From Auritidibacter sp. Marseille-P8566 (GTDB lineage: Bacteria; Actinomycetota; Actinomycetes; Actinomycetales; Microbacteriaceae), in NCBI GenBank assembly GCA_945860535.1, contig CAMAQN010000007.1, positions 1 to 32,987 of the forward strand: 32,987 bases of DNA. The letters are read 5' to 3'. The position numbers and the translations under genes are program-made. The notes below the pieces were generated by a model. It made no database searches. It saw nothing but the letters and a program-made list of their open reading frames with translations, and had not been told where the DNA came from. Positions 18,925-29,152 of this stretch are shown here, piece by piece (position 1 is the first letter of the stretch; every line of letters begins with the position of its first letter).

Positions 18925-19658
18925 TTACGGCTTACCGCGCAGGATAGCCTGCTTGACCTCTGCGATTGCCTTGGTGATTTCAATTCCACGAGGGCAAGCC
19001 TCGGTGCAGTTGAAGGTGGTGCGGCAACGCCAAACACCTTCTTTATCGTTCAAGATGTCGATGCGCACCTGGGCACCTTCGTCTCTGGAGTCAAAGATAA
19101 AGCGGTGGGCATTGACAATCGCGGCAGGCCCAAAGTACTGACCATCGGTCCAAAACACTGGGCAGCTGGTGGTGCAGGCAGCACACAGAATGCACTTGGT
19201 GGTGTCCTCGTAGCGAGCACGGTCCTCAGGGGACTGCAGGCGCTCCTTCTCAGGCTTGTCAGATGCAATCAAGAATGGGTTTACATCCTTGTATGCCTGG
19301 TAGAACGGGTTCATGTCGACAATCAGGTCCTTCTCAACTGGAAGGCCCTTGATTGGCTCGATGTAGATTGGCTGCGAAATGTCTAGATCTTTGATTAGGG
19401 TCTTGCAGGCTAGGCGGTTACGACCATTGATACGCATGGCATCCGAGCCACAAACACCGTGAGCGCAGGAGCGACGGAAGGTTAGAGAGCCATCCTGCTC
19501 CCACTTGATCTTGTGGAGGGCATCAAGCACGCGGTCGGTGCCAAACATCTCGACGTCGTAGTCAACCCACTTTGGCTCGGTGTCGGTTTCTGGATCGAAG
19601 CGACGAACGATGAGGGTTACCTGGAATGAGGCAACTTCTGCGATCTTCGGCTGAGACA

Positions 19659-19659
<1 letters not shown>
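18925..19659 (-). CDS. sdhB: Succinate dehydrogenase iron-sulfur subunit
   Basis: Electron-transfer subunit of complex II. 244 aa: N-terminal ferredoxin domain with the [2Fe-2S] cysteines C65, C70, C73 and C85 in SCAHGVCGSDAM and NRLACKTL, then the C-terminal domain with CILCAACTTSCP and CTEACPRGI, which bind the [4Fe-4S] and [3Fe-4S] clusters. The start overlaps the sdhA stop. It transfers electrons from the SdhA flavin to quinone at SdhC/SdhD. Confidence 0.97.
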
Positions 19660-21422
<1,763 letters not shown>

Positions 21423-21432
21423 GATTTCCTAA

Positions 21433-21873
21433 CTAGTTTGCTGGGCAGAAGGAAGGCAATAGCTCTAGAGCTGCGCCAGCTGGGCAAGGGTCAAAAGTAA
21501 AGATGACTAGGGTTCCTAGCACAATCAAAAGAGCACAGACGATCCAGAGCGTGTAGTTCAGGCCGACACGAACCTTTTCCTTCTCGGCGTAGTCGTTCAC
21601 GATGGTGCGCATACCGTTGGTGCCGTGGATCAAAGCAAGCCAGAGCATTGCCAAGTCCCAGACCTGCCAGAACGGATCTGCCCACTTGCCAGCAACAAAT
21701 GCAAAGTCAATTGCCTTGATGCCATCACCAAGCACAAGGTTCACGATTAGGTGAGTAAAGATCAGAACAATCAGCAGCGGCCCGGAGACGCGCATAAATA
21801 GCCAGCCATACTTCTCCCAGTTGGCTGCCTTACGGCTTCGAGGCTGGTTTGGGATTTCAATTACCACGTTCAT
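21433..21873 (-). CDS. sdhD: Succinate dehydrogenase membrane anchor subunit
   Basis: Hydrophobic anchor of complex II: 146 aa with three helices (about 25-48, 70-88 and 107-127). Histidines in FTHLIVNLVLGDG and IHGTNGMRTIVNDY are the likely haem b and quinone-site residues. The ATG overlaps the sdhC stop. Identity rests on its place between sdhC and sdhA as much as on sequence, because this subunit diverges quickly. Confidence 0.93.
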   Translation of the reverse strand: MNVVIEIPNQPRSRKAANWEKYGWLFMRVSGPLLIVLIFTHLIVNLVLGDGIKAIDFAFVAGKWADPFWQVWDLAMLWLALIHGTNGMRTIVNDYAEKEKVRVGLNYTLWIVCALLIVLGTLVIFTFDPCPAGAALELLPSFCPAN

Positions 21874-22265
21874 TAGTGGCCTCCAAAGACTCGAGCTAGG
21901 TGAACCGGGGTAAAGCCGGCAACCAAAACTGCGGTGATCACGATGACTGCCCAGAACATCATGTTTTGGTACTTGGTGCCCTTGGACCAGAAGTCCACCG
22001 CGATGATTCTTAGTCCATTTAGTCCGTGGAACAGGATTCCAATCACAAGACCAAGCTCGGCTAGACCGACGATTGGAGTCTTGTAGGACTCAATAACGAT
22101 GTTGTATGCCTCTGGGCTAACTCGCACCAATGCGGTGTCCAGGACGTGCACAAGTAGGAAAAAGAAGATTGCCACACCGGTGATGCGGTGTAGAACCCAG
22201 GACCACATGCCCACTTTGCCGCGGTACAAGGTTCCTGCTGGCCGTGTTGCCAAGCTAGCCTCCAT
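21873..22265 (-). CDS. sdhC: Succinate dehydrogenase cytochrome b556 subunit
   Basis: First gene of sdhCDAB. I chose the ATG at 22265, giving 130 aa beginning MEASLATRPAGTLYRGKVGMW; a TTG at 22298 would add 11 residues, but it lies upstream of the probable transcription start. WSWVLHRITGVAIFFFLLVHVLDTALV carries the SdhC signature with the conserved serine/histidine/arginine region and a haem-ligand histidine. Two more helices follow (about 65-80 and 105-125). It is divergent from manC. Confidence 0.93.
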   Translation of the reverse strand: MEASLATRPAGTLYRGKVGMWSWVLHRITGVAIFFFLLVHVLDTALVRVSPEAYNIVIESYKTPIVGLAELGLVIGILFHGLNGLRIIAVDFWSKGTKYQNMMFWAVIVITAVLVAGFTPVHLARVFGGH

Positions 22266-22287
22266 GGATAGTTTCGGGTTGGGTCTA

Positions 22288-22293
22288 ATTCTA
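22288..22293 (-). promoter_or_regulatory. Candidate -10 box for sdhCDAB
   Basis: Minus-strand TAGAAT. Transcription would begin near 22280, about 15 nt before the ATG at 22265, so this operon would have a very short leader rather than none. Confidence 0.45.
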
Positions 22294-22337
22294 ACCAATC
22301 AAAGCCCTTGGGCTTTCCCAAAAAGCCAAGAAACATC

Positions 22338-22343
22338 TAGGGT
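22338..22343 (+). promoter_or_regulatory. -10 box of leaderless manC promoter
   Basis: TAGGGT, then GATTAG, then the GTG at 22350. It shows that the same spacing is kept even with a GTG start codon. Confidence 0.6.
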
Positions 22344-22349
22344 GATTAG

Positions 22350-23459
22350 GTGAACTCTTCGAAAAGTACCAACCTTGACAACTTCTTTGCCGTCATCCCC
22401 GCTGGTGGCGTAGGTTCCAGGCTTTGGCCACTATCCAGGGCCAGTGCACCGAAGTTTCTGCACGATTTAACCGGTAGCGGTCAGACCTTGCTGCAGGACA
22501 CCTGGGATCGACTTCAACCAATCGCCGCGGGCAAGACCATGGTGGTCACCGGCAATGTGCACGCGCACGCGGTCGAGCAGCAGCTGCCAGAGCTTGACGA
22601 GAAGAACCTGATTCTTGAGCCATCGCCGCGAGACTCAACCGCCGCGATTGCCCTTGCCGCAGCGGTTTTAGCACTTCGTCAGCCAGATGTGATTATTGGT
22701 TCTTTTGCCGCCGACCACGTCATTTTGGACCAGGCGGAGTTTCACAAAAGCGTCTTGGAGGCAGTGGATATCGCTGCCACCGGAAAAATTGTGACGATTG
22801 GCCTAAGACCAACCGAGCCATCGGTTGGTTTTGGTTACATCCAAAAAGGTGAGCGTCTAGATAGCCCAACCGCATGCGAAGTTTTGAAATTTGTAGAAAA
22901 GCCAAGCATCAAGGTTGCCAAGCAGTATGTGGAGTCCGGAGATTATTTTTGGAACGCCGGCATGTTTATCGCTCCAGCCAAATTACTGCTCGAGGTTTTG
23001 GCAAAGACCGAGCCTGAGCTTCACGCCGGAATTATGGAAATTGCGAAGGTTTGGGACACCCCAGCTCGCGAATCGGCGCTAAAGAGTCAGTGGCCAAAGC
23101 TCAAGAGAATCGCAATCGATTACGCAATCGCTGAGCCTGCTGCCGAGCAGGGTTTGGTGGCAGTTATTCCAGCCGAATTTGAATGGCACGACGTCGGTGA
23201 CTTTGCGGCTATTGCGGAGCTGCAGTCCCAAGGTAAAAAGGGCAACCTTGCCGTCTTGGGTTCTGCAAAGGTGCTCTCCGACTCATCCTCTGGAATCTTG
23301 GTGTCCGACACCAACCGCCTAATCGCGCTGATTGGCCTAGAGGACGTGATTGTGGTGGACACTCCAGATGCCCTATTGATTACCACCAAGGAACATGCGC
23401 AAAAGGTTAAGTCCTTGGTTGATGTCCTAAAACAAACCGGACATTCGGAACTTTTATAA
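22350..23459 (+). CDS. manC: Mannose-1-phosphate guanylyltransferase
   Basis: Makes GDP-mannose, the mannosyl donor for cell-envelope glycans. 369 aa, which is the nucleotidyltransferase alone without the C-terminal isomerase domain of longer ManC proteins. AVIPAGGVGSRLWPLSR (14-30) is the nucleotide-binding signature, SPRDSTAAIAL the second, and FVEKPS with NAGMF the sugar-binding part; WHDVGDFAAI lies near the end. The GTG start is fixed by the TANNNT box six bases upstream. The gene appears to stand alone between sdhC (divergent) and the nucleoside transporter. Confidence 0.92.
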   Translation: MNSSKSTNLDNFFAVIPAGGVGSRLWPLSRASAPKFLHDLTGSGQTLLQDTWDRLQPIAAGKTMVVTGNVHAHAVEQQLPELDEKNLILEPSPRDSTAAIALAAAVLALRQPDVIIGSFAADHVILDQAEFHKSVLEAVDIAATGKIVTIGLRPTEPSVGFGYIQKGERLDSPTACEVLKFVEKPSIKVAKQYVESGDYFWNAGMFIAPAKLLLEVLAKTEPELHAGIMEIAKVWDTPARESALKSQWPKLKRIAIDYAIAEPAAEQGLVAVIPAEFEWHDVGDFAAIAELQSQGKKGNLAVLGSAKVLSDSSSGILVSDTNRLIALIGLEDVIVVDTPDALLITTKEHAQKVKSLVDVLKQTGHSELL

Positions 23460-23519
23460 CAGTTCTTGCACAGCCTTGGAACTTGCCCGTTGCGGTCATG
23501 TTGCTCCGCAAAACATCGG

Positions 23520-23525
23520 TAGAGT
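23520..23525 (+). promoter_or_regulatory. Candidate -10 box for the nucleoside-binding lipoprotein gene
   Basis: TAGAGT would start transcription near 23532 and give a leader of about 42 nt that contains AGGAGG (23563-23568). TTGCTC and TTGCGG lie upstream but at poor spacing for a -35 box. Confidence 0.4.
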
Positions 23526-23573
23526 GATCGCAAAAGGTGCCTAATGGCACACATTTCCAATCAGGAGGAAACC

Positions 23574-24653
23574 TTGAAACTAAAGAATGCATCCGCAGCA
23601 TTCGCACTACTAGGCGTATCAGCCCTAGTGCTAACCGGCTGTGCAGCTGCTCCAGAAGCAGAGCCAACCGCATCAGAGACCGCATCAGAGGCACCAAGCG
23701 TGGACTACCTTGCTTGTGCAGTATCTGACGAGGGTAGCTGGAACGACAAGTCGTTCAACGAGTCTGTTTACGATGGTCTAAGCAAGGCTCAGACCGAGCT
23801 AGGTGTTCAGATTGCTGATGCAGAGTCGAACTCTGCTGAGGACTTCGCACCGAACCTACAGGCAATGGTTGACCAGGCTTGCGACATCACCTTCGCAGTT
23901 GGCTTCAACCTAGTTGCAGACGTAAACGCTGCAGCTGCTGCTAACCCAGATGTAAGCTTCGTGACCATCGATGGTTGGTCTGAGGGCAACGCAAACCTAA
24001 AGCCAGTTGGCTACGCAATGAACCAGTCCAGCTACCTAGCTGGCTACCTAGCTGCTGCTTACTCGACCACCAAGGTCGTTGGCACCTACGGTGGTATGCA
24101 GATTGACGCTGTTGTCGACTTCATGAACGGCTTCTACTACGGAGCTATGGCATGGGGCGAAGAGAACGGCACTGCAGTGAAGGTTGTTGGTTGGGACCCT
24201 GCCGCAGCCACCGGTCAGTTCATCGGTGACTTCACTCCTAACTCCGGTACCTCAAAGTCAATTGCAGCTGCATTGATCAACGACGGCGCTGACGTGCTCT
24301 TCCCAGTTGGTGGAGACCAGTTCGGAGCTGTATCTGAGGCAATCAAGGAAGCTGGCATCGATGGCGTAATGATCGGTGTTGACAAGGACGTCGCTCTAAC
24401 CTCTCCTGAGTACGCACCTTACGTGCTTACCTCAGCTGAGAAGCGCATGACCAACGCTGTTTACGACATCATCGCAGAGCTATCTGCTGGTGGCGCATTC
24501 AACGGTGACGCATACGTTGGCACCTTGGCAAACGGTGGAACCGGACTATCTCCGTTCTACGACTTCGACTCCAAGATCGATGACGCAACCAAGGCTCGCT
24601 TAGCCGAGCTAGAGGCTGGCATCATCGCTGGTGAGATTGACCCACTGAGCTAA
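23574..24653 (+). CDS. BMP/Med family nucleoside-binding lipoprotein
   Basis: Extracytoplasmic substrate-binding protein of an ABC importer. I chose the TTG at 23574, giving 359 aa, because a full AGGAGG (23563-23568) precedes it and the protein then starts with a proper lipoprotein signal, KLKNASAAFALLGVSALVLTGC, cleaved before the cysteine; the ATG at 23544 would add ten residues ahead of this signal. Core motifs: GSWNDKSFNESVYDGL, FVTIDGWSEGNANLKPVGY, GTYGGMQIDAVVDFMNGF and VLFPVGGDQFGAV. The family (BmpA, PnrA, Med) binds purine and pyrimidine nucleosides. By hand count 16 of 23 leucines after the start are coded by CTA, unlike its neighbours, which suggests strong codon selection in an abundant protein. 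Confidence 0.94.
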   Translation: MKLKNASAAFALLGVSALVLTGCAAAPEAEPTASETASEAPSVDYLACAVSDEGSWNDKSFNESVYDGLSKAQTELGVQIADAESNSAEDFAPNLQAMVDQACDITFAVGFNLVADVNAAAAANPDVSFVTIDGWSEGNANLKPVGYAMNQSSYLAGYLAAAYSTTKVVGTYGGMQIDAVVDFMNGFYYGAMAWGEENGTAVKVVGWDPAAATGQFIGDFTPNSGTSKSIAAALINDGADVLFPVGGDQFGAVSEAIKEAGIDGVMIGVDKDVALTSPEYAPYVLTSAEKRMTNAVYDIIAELSAGGAFNGDAYVGTLANGGTGLSPFYDFDSKIDDATKARLAELEAGIIAGEIDPLS

Positions 24654-24670
24654 TTCAGTAAATAAGTTGG

Positions 24671-24705
24671 GGGCCGCAGAGAGATCTGCGGCCCTTACTT
24701 TTTTT
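24671..24705 (+). terminator. Terminator between binding protein and ABC ATPase genes
   Basis: A perfect 10-bp stem, GGGCCGCAGA (24671-24680) with TCTGCGGCCC (24685-24694), closed by a GAGA tetraloop and followed by TTACTTTTTTT. It probably lets the binding protein be made in excess over the membrane components. Confidence 0.9.
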
Positions 24706-24763
24706 GGCGGAGTAGCGCCTATTTTTTTGGCAGAATAGGTACTTGGCACGAAGGAGTGCAAAA

Positions 24764-26272
24764 GTGAAATTAGAACTGCGCGGTATTACAAAGCGCTTTG
24801 GCCAACTGGTGGCCAATGACTCGATCAACCTTGTTGTTCAACCAGGTGAGATCCATGCACTACTGGGTGAAAACGGTGCCGGCAAGTCCACCCTGATGAA
24901 TGTCCTTTACGGTCTTTACCAGGCTGATGAGGGTCAGATTCTGCTTGATGACAAAGCCCAGAAATTCTCAGGCCCTGGCGATGCGATGGCATCGGGTATC
25001 GGAATGGTTCACCAGCACTTCATGCTTATTCCAGTCTTCACCGTTGCCGAGAACGTAGCTTTGGGCAACGAGCCAACCGGTGTATTTGGAACCTTCAAAC
25101 TTGCCCAGGCTAGAAAGCGCGTTGTTGAGATTTCCGACCGCTTTGGCTTCAACGTAGATCCCGACGCCTTGGTAGAGGACCTACCGGTGGGTGTCCAGCA
25201 GAGAGTGGAGATCATCAAGGCACTTTCTAGAGACGCCAAAATCTTGGTGCTAGACGAGCCAACCGCGGTTTTGACGCCGCAGGAAACCGATGAGCTAATG
25301 GCAATCATGCGCCAGCTTGCCAAGGCCGGCACCTCCATTGTGTTTATTACCCACAAGCTTCGTGAGGTAAAAGAGGTGGCAGACAAGATCACCGTGATTC
25401 GTCTGGGCAAAGTGGTGGGCGACGCCGCTCCGGACGCGTCAACATCCGCTCTGGCATCGATGATGGTTGGCCGCGAGGTCGATCTAACAGTTTCCAAGCG
25501 CCAAGCCAGCTTGGGCGATGAAGTGCTTCGAGTTGAAAGCATCTCAGTCCTGGATGATAGAAACCAGAGAGCGGTAAACGGCGTCAGCTTTATGGTTCAA
25601 CGCGGTGAGATCTTGGCAATCGCCGGTGTGCAGGGTAATGGCCAGACCGAGCTCGCAGAAGCCCTACTGGGTTTGCGCCCAGTTATCAAGGGCAGTGGTT
25701 CCATATCAATCAATGGGGAGCAACGCAGGCCACAGGCTTCGGTTCGCGATGTCTTAGAGTCAGGGGTTGGATTCATCCCAGAGGATCGCAAGAAAGACGG
25801 ACTGGTTTCTGAGTTCACGATTGCCGAGAACTTGATGCTGAATGCCTCGTATAAGTCGATATTTACCAAGGGCTTGAACATTAACTTTGCAGCCCGCAAG
25901 AAGATTGCCAAGGACTTGGTTGAGAGATTTGACGTTCGAACTCCATCGGCCGACCACCTAGCTGGAAAACTCTCCGGAGGAAATCAGCAGAAGGTTGTGG
26001 TGGCGCGTGAGCTGTATCGCAAGGTTGATCTCCTTATTGCATCACAGCCAACCAGAGGTGTAGATGTGGGCTCAATTGAGTTCATTCACGAGCAGTTAGT
26101 TGCGGAGCGAGACGCCGGCAAGGGCGTGGTCCTGATTTCAACCGAGTTGGACGAAGTGCTTGCGCTTGCGGATCGAATTGCAGTTATGTATCGCGGTCAA
26201 ATAATGGGGATTGTTGGCCCAGAAACCTCCAGAGAGCAGTTGGGCAAGATGATGGCGGGAGTTGCAGCATGA
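24764..26272 (+). CDS. Nucleoside ABC importer, ATP-binding protein (two ATPase domains)
   Basis: 502 aa with two tandem nucleotide-binding domains, as in the NupA/YufO/RbsA group. First domain: GENGAGKST (35-43), LPVGVQQRVEI in place of a canonical signature, and ILVLDEPTAVL. Second domain: GVQGNGQTE as a degenerate Walker A, LSGGNQQKVVVAREL as an intact signature, and LLIASQPTRGVD as Walker B. This asymmetry is normal for the family. The start is the GTG at 24764 with AGGAG (24752-24756) seven bases upstream; the TTG at 24743 lacks such a site. It overlaps the first permease gene as ATGA. Confidence 0.95.
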   Translation: MKLELRGITKRFGQLVANDSINLVVQPGEIHALLGENGAGKSTLMNVLYGLYQADEGQILLDDKAQKFSGPGDAMASGIGMVHQHFMLIPVFTVAENVALGNEPTGVFGTFKLAQARKRVVEISDRFGFNVDPDALVEDLPVGVQQRVEIIKALSRDAKILVLDEPTAVLTPQETDELMAIMRQLAKAGTSIVFITHKLREVKEVADKITVIRLGKVVGDAAPDASTSALASMMVGREVDLTVSKRQASLGDEVLRVESISVLDDRNQRAVNGVSFMVQRGEILAIAGVQGNGQTELAEALLGLRPVIKGSGSISINGEQRRPQASVRDVLESGVGFIPEDRKKDGLVSEFTIAENLMLNASYKSIFTKGLNINFAARKKIAKDLVERFDVRTPSADHLAGKLSGGNQQKVVVARELYRKVDLLIASQPTRGVDVGSIEFIHEQLVAERDAGKGVVLISTELDEVLALADRIAVMYRGQIMGIVGPETSREQLGKMMAGVAA

Positions 26273-27492
26273 GCAGTCCAGAGGCGAGATTCAATCAAGC
26301 CATCAAAGAGATTCTGGCCGGAGGCTTAACCCGCACGGTGCTGTCAGTGATCCTTGGATTCTTAGTCGGTGCGATGTTCATGATCGGATCCAACAAGGAA
26401 TTCTTGGAGGGATTGACCTATTTCTTTACCAGGCCTCAGGACTCACTGGGTGCAGCTTGGACTGTCGTCAGCGATGGCTACGGAGCATTGTTTAGAGGCT
26501 CCATCTTCAACGCTGAGGCCGAGGATCTGGTTCGGGCATTCAGGCCACTTACCGAGACGCTCAGGCTCGGTGCACCGCTGATTGCAGCCGGCCTGGGTAT
26601 TGGCCTTGCCTTCCGAGTTGGACTATTCAACATCGGTGGAACCGGCCAGCTAATTTTCGGCATGATCTTTTCGACTTGGGTGGCAACCCGAATCGAGTTG
26701 CCAATTGTGCTGCACATGATCGTCGCACTTATCGCCGGAATCCTGGGAGCTTGCTTATTGGGCGCACTGGTTGGTTTCCTAAAAGCTAGAACCGGTGCTC
26801 ACGAAGTGATCCTTACGATCATGCTCAACTACATCGCCATTTACTTCTTCAGTTTCCTAATGCGAGATCCAGCCCTGCTGCAGGAGGAGCGAGCAAGCGG
26901 AAACCCGAAGGCAGATCCTGCCGCGGTCACCGCTCAGTTCCCGAAGCTCTTTGGTGATGAGTATTCGTTGCACTGGGGATTGGTGTTTTCTATTGCAGCA
27001 GTCATTGTTTACTGGTGGCTAATGGAGCGCTCAACCATTGGATACCGCTTGCGCATGGTCGGCTTCAACCCGGATGCCGCAAAGACCGCAGGCATCAATG
27101 TGAACCGCACCTATGTTTTGGCCATGGCGCTGTCGGCAGCATTTGTCGGTGTTGCTGCAGCAAACCAAGCACTTGGAACAGCCATCGGTGTTACCCCAAG
27201 CTCTCACGCCGGCATTGGCTTCGACGCCATTACGGTTGCCCTACTCGGAGGATCATCCGCCCCAGGTATTTTGCTGGCTGGCTTGCTCTTTGGTGCCTTC
27301 AAGGCCGGAGCACCCGCCATGCAGGTAATCGGAGTCTCGCCAGAGGTTTTGGGAATCGTGCAGGGTGCGATTGTGCTGTTTATCGCAGCGCCACCGCTGA
27401 TTAGGGCCATCTTCGGTCTTCCTAAACCCCAGACCACGAATGCGCTCGCAGCTATTCGAGATCGCATCTTTGGGAAAGGCGGTGCCAAATGA
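26269..27492 (+). CDS. Nucleoside ABC importer permease 1
   Basis: 407-aa multi-helix membrane protein of the BPD_transp_2 type (NupB/YufP-like). GAHEVILTIMLNYIAIYFF and the following large extracytoplasmic loop, then RLRMVGFNPDAAKTAGINVNRTYVLAMALSAAFVG... up to the GIGFDAITVALLGG segment, are typical; only short parts are cited here. It pairs with the second permease, with four-base ATGA overlaps at both ends, so ATPase and permeases are made in fixed ratio. Confidence 0.94.
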   Translation: MSSPEARFNQAIKEILAGGLTRTVLSVILGFLVGAMFMIGSNKEFLEGLTYFFTRPQDSLGAAWTVVSDGYGALFRGSIFNAEAEDLVRAFRPLTETLRLGAPLIAAGLGIGLAFRVGLFNIGGTGQLIFGMIFSTWVATRIELPIVLHMIVALIAGILGACLLGALVGFLKARTGAHEVILTIMLNYIAIYFFSFLMRDPALLQEERASGNPKADPAAVTAQFPKLFGDEYSLHWGLVFSIAAVIVYWWLMERSTIGYRLRMVGFNPDAAKTAGINVNRTYVLAMALSAAFVGVAAANQALGTAIGVTPSSHAGIGFDAITVALLGGSSAPGILLAGLLFGAFKAGAPAMQVIGVSPEVLGIVQGAIVLFIAAPPLIRAIFGLPKPQTTNALAAIRDRIFGKGGAK

Positions 27493-28757
27493 GTTGGCTA
27501 AAGCCGGTATCCGGAATCAATAGCGAAGAACGCGTTGGTTTTAAGAGCCCAATCGTGATGGGCGCGCTTGCTCTGGTAGTGCTTTACTTCTTCGGCATTG
27601 CAGGTCGCAGCGGCCAGACCTCATTTGAACTGACCCGTAAGCAAGATCTAATTCAGTTGCCAGCTTTTGAAATCGCCTCGGCTCAGCTTGGTGTCGTCTC
27701 AGGTGTCATCATGCTTTTGGTGGCGGTTGCTTCTCTCTTGCTCTCGCTGCGCAATCGCAAAACTCCAATCTGGCTGGTCTCGATTTATGGCTTGTTGGGG
27801 GTAACGGCCTTGCTTGGCTGGCTGGCTGCCGACAACACTGTCCCGGTTGTGTTTATTGCTGGAACCGCATTGGTATTGGCAGTTCCAATCATGCTCGGTG
27901 CAATGGCCGGTGTCATGAGCGAGCGCAGCGGCATCACCAACATCGCAATCGAAGGTCAGTTGCTAACCGGTGCCTTCATGGCGGCCGTGGTTTCCAGCAT
28001 CACCGACAACTTCGCACTTGGAATCTTTGCTGCCATGTTTACTGCAGCTTTGATGAGCATGGTGCTAGCGGTGTTTGCGATCAAGTTCCTTGCTCAGCAG
28101 ATCATCGTTGGCGTTGTGCTAAATGTTTTGGTAATTGGTATCACCAACTTCCTCTACCAGCAGTGGCTAACCGAGGATGGCGAGAACGTGAACTTCCCCG
28201 GCACCTTGGACATCATCAAGATTCCATTCCTGAGTGATATTCCAGTTCTGGGGCCGGTGCTATTTGAAAACCGAATCACAGTTTTCGCAGCTCTGTTGAT
28301 TGTTCCTGTGCTGTGGTTTGTGCTCTTCAAAACCAAGCTTGGCCTTCGCGCCAGAGCCGTTGGTGAGCACCCACTGGCTGCTGACACCGTTGGTATCAAC
28401 GTGAGCCGCACGCGCTTCTGGTGGGTAACCATTGGTGGTGCGATTGCAGGTTTGGGTGGTGCTGCTTTGACGGTCGGTAACGCTGGAGCGTTTGGTCGCG
28501 AAATGTCAGGTGGCTTTGGTTTTATCGCCCTCGCAGTGGTAATCCTCGGTCGATGGCACCCAATTTCGGCAGCGCTTGCCGCACTGCTGTTTGGTTTCTC
28601 AATCATCTTGCGCGTCTGGGCAAACCAGGTTAGCCCTGGTATCCCAACCGATTTCATCACTATGGTTCCTTACATTGTGACGATCATTGCGGTGGTTGGT
28701 TTTGTAGGTCAGTCCAGGCCTCCAAAATCTCTCGCAATTCCTTACGTGAAGGGTTAG
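27489..28757 (+). CDS. Nucleoside ABC importer permease 2
   Basis: 422 aa, the second membrane subunit (NupC/YufQ-like). MSERSGITNIAIEGQLLTGA is the hallmark segment near the middle; VGEHPLAADTVGINVSRTR and the GFGFIALAVVILGRWHP stretch follow. The first 130 residues form three extra helices before the conserved core. It ends at the start of the cytidine deaminase gene (TAG overlapping GTG), linking uptake directly to catabolism. Confidence 0.94.
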   Translation: MSWLKPVSGINSEERVGFKSPIVMGALALVVLYFFGIAGRSGQTSFELTRKQDLIQLPAFEIASAQLGVVSGVIMLLVAVASLLLSLRNRKTPIWLVSIYGLLGVTALLGWLAADNTVPVVFIAGTALVLAVPIMLGAMAGVMSERSGITNIAIEGQLLTGAFMAAVVSSITDNFALGIFAAMFTAALMSMVLAVFAIKFLAQQIIVGVVLNVLVIGITNFLYQQWLTEDGENVNFPGTLDIIKIPFLSDIPVLGPVLFENRITVFAALLIVPVLWFVLFKTKLGLRARAVGEHPLAADTVGINVSRTRFWWVTIGGAIAGLGGAALTVGNAGAFGREMSGGFGFIALAVVILGRWHPISAALAALLFGFSIILRVWANQVSPGIPTDFITMVPYIVTIIAVVGFVGQSRPPKSLAIPYVKG

Positions 28758-28759
28758 TG

Positions 28760-29152
28760 ATGGAGATTGATTGGGCGGCTCTGAAGGCCGAAGCAACCAA
28801 GGCGATGAAAAAGGCCTATGCGCCTTACTCAAACTTTCCAGTTGGCGCTGCAGCGCTGACTGACAAGGGTGAGATCATCTCCGGCTGCAATGTCGAGAAT
28901 GCCTCATACGGAGTCGGGCTATGTGCTGAGTGCTCGCTGGTCAGTGAGCTCTATCGAGTAGGTGGCGGGAAGCTCGTTGCGTTCTCCTGTGTCGATGGCG
29001 ATGGCAACACCCTGATGCCATGTGGTCGCTGTCGCCAATTGCTTTATGAACACCACGCCCCTGGAATGTTGCTTGACACCGTTTCTGGAATCAAGACCAT
29101 TTACGAAGTATTGCCTGATGCCTTCGGGCCAGAACACCTGGAGCAAAAGTGA
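28760..29152 (+). CDS. cdd: Cytidine deaminase
   Basis: Deaminates cytidine and deoxycytidine to uridine and deoxyuridine, giving substrates for the phosphorylase encoded next. 130 aa, the small tetrameric type with three zinc cysteines: C55 and catalytic E57 in GLCAECSLV, and C88 and C91 in PCGRCRQLL. YAPYSNFPVGAA and CNVENASYG bind substrate. A GTG at 28757 directly before the ATG is an equally possible start. The stop overlaps the deoA GTG start. Confidence 0.95.
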   Translation: MEIDWAALKAEATKAMKKAYAPYSNFPVGAAALTDKGEIISGCNVENASYGVGLCAECSLVSELYRVGGGKLVAFSCVDGDGNTLMPCGRCRQLLYEHHAPGMLLDTVSGIKTIYEVLPDAFGPEHLEQK

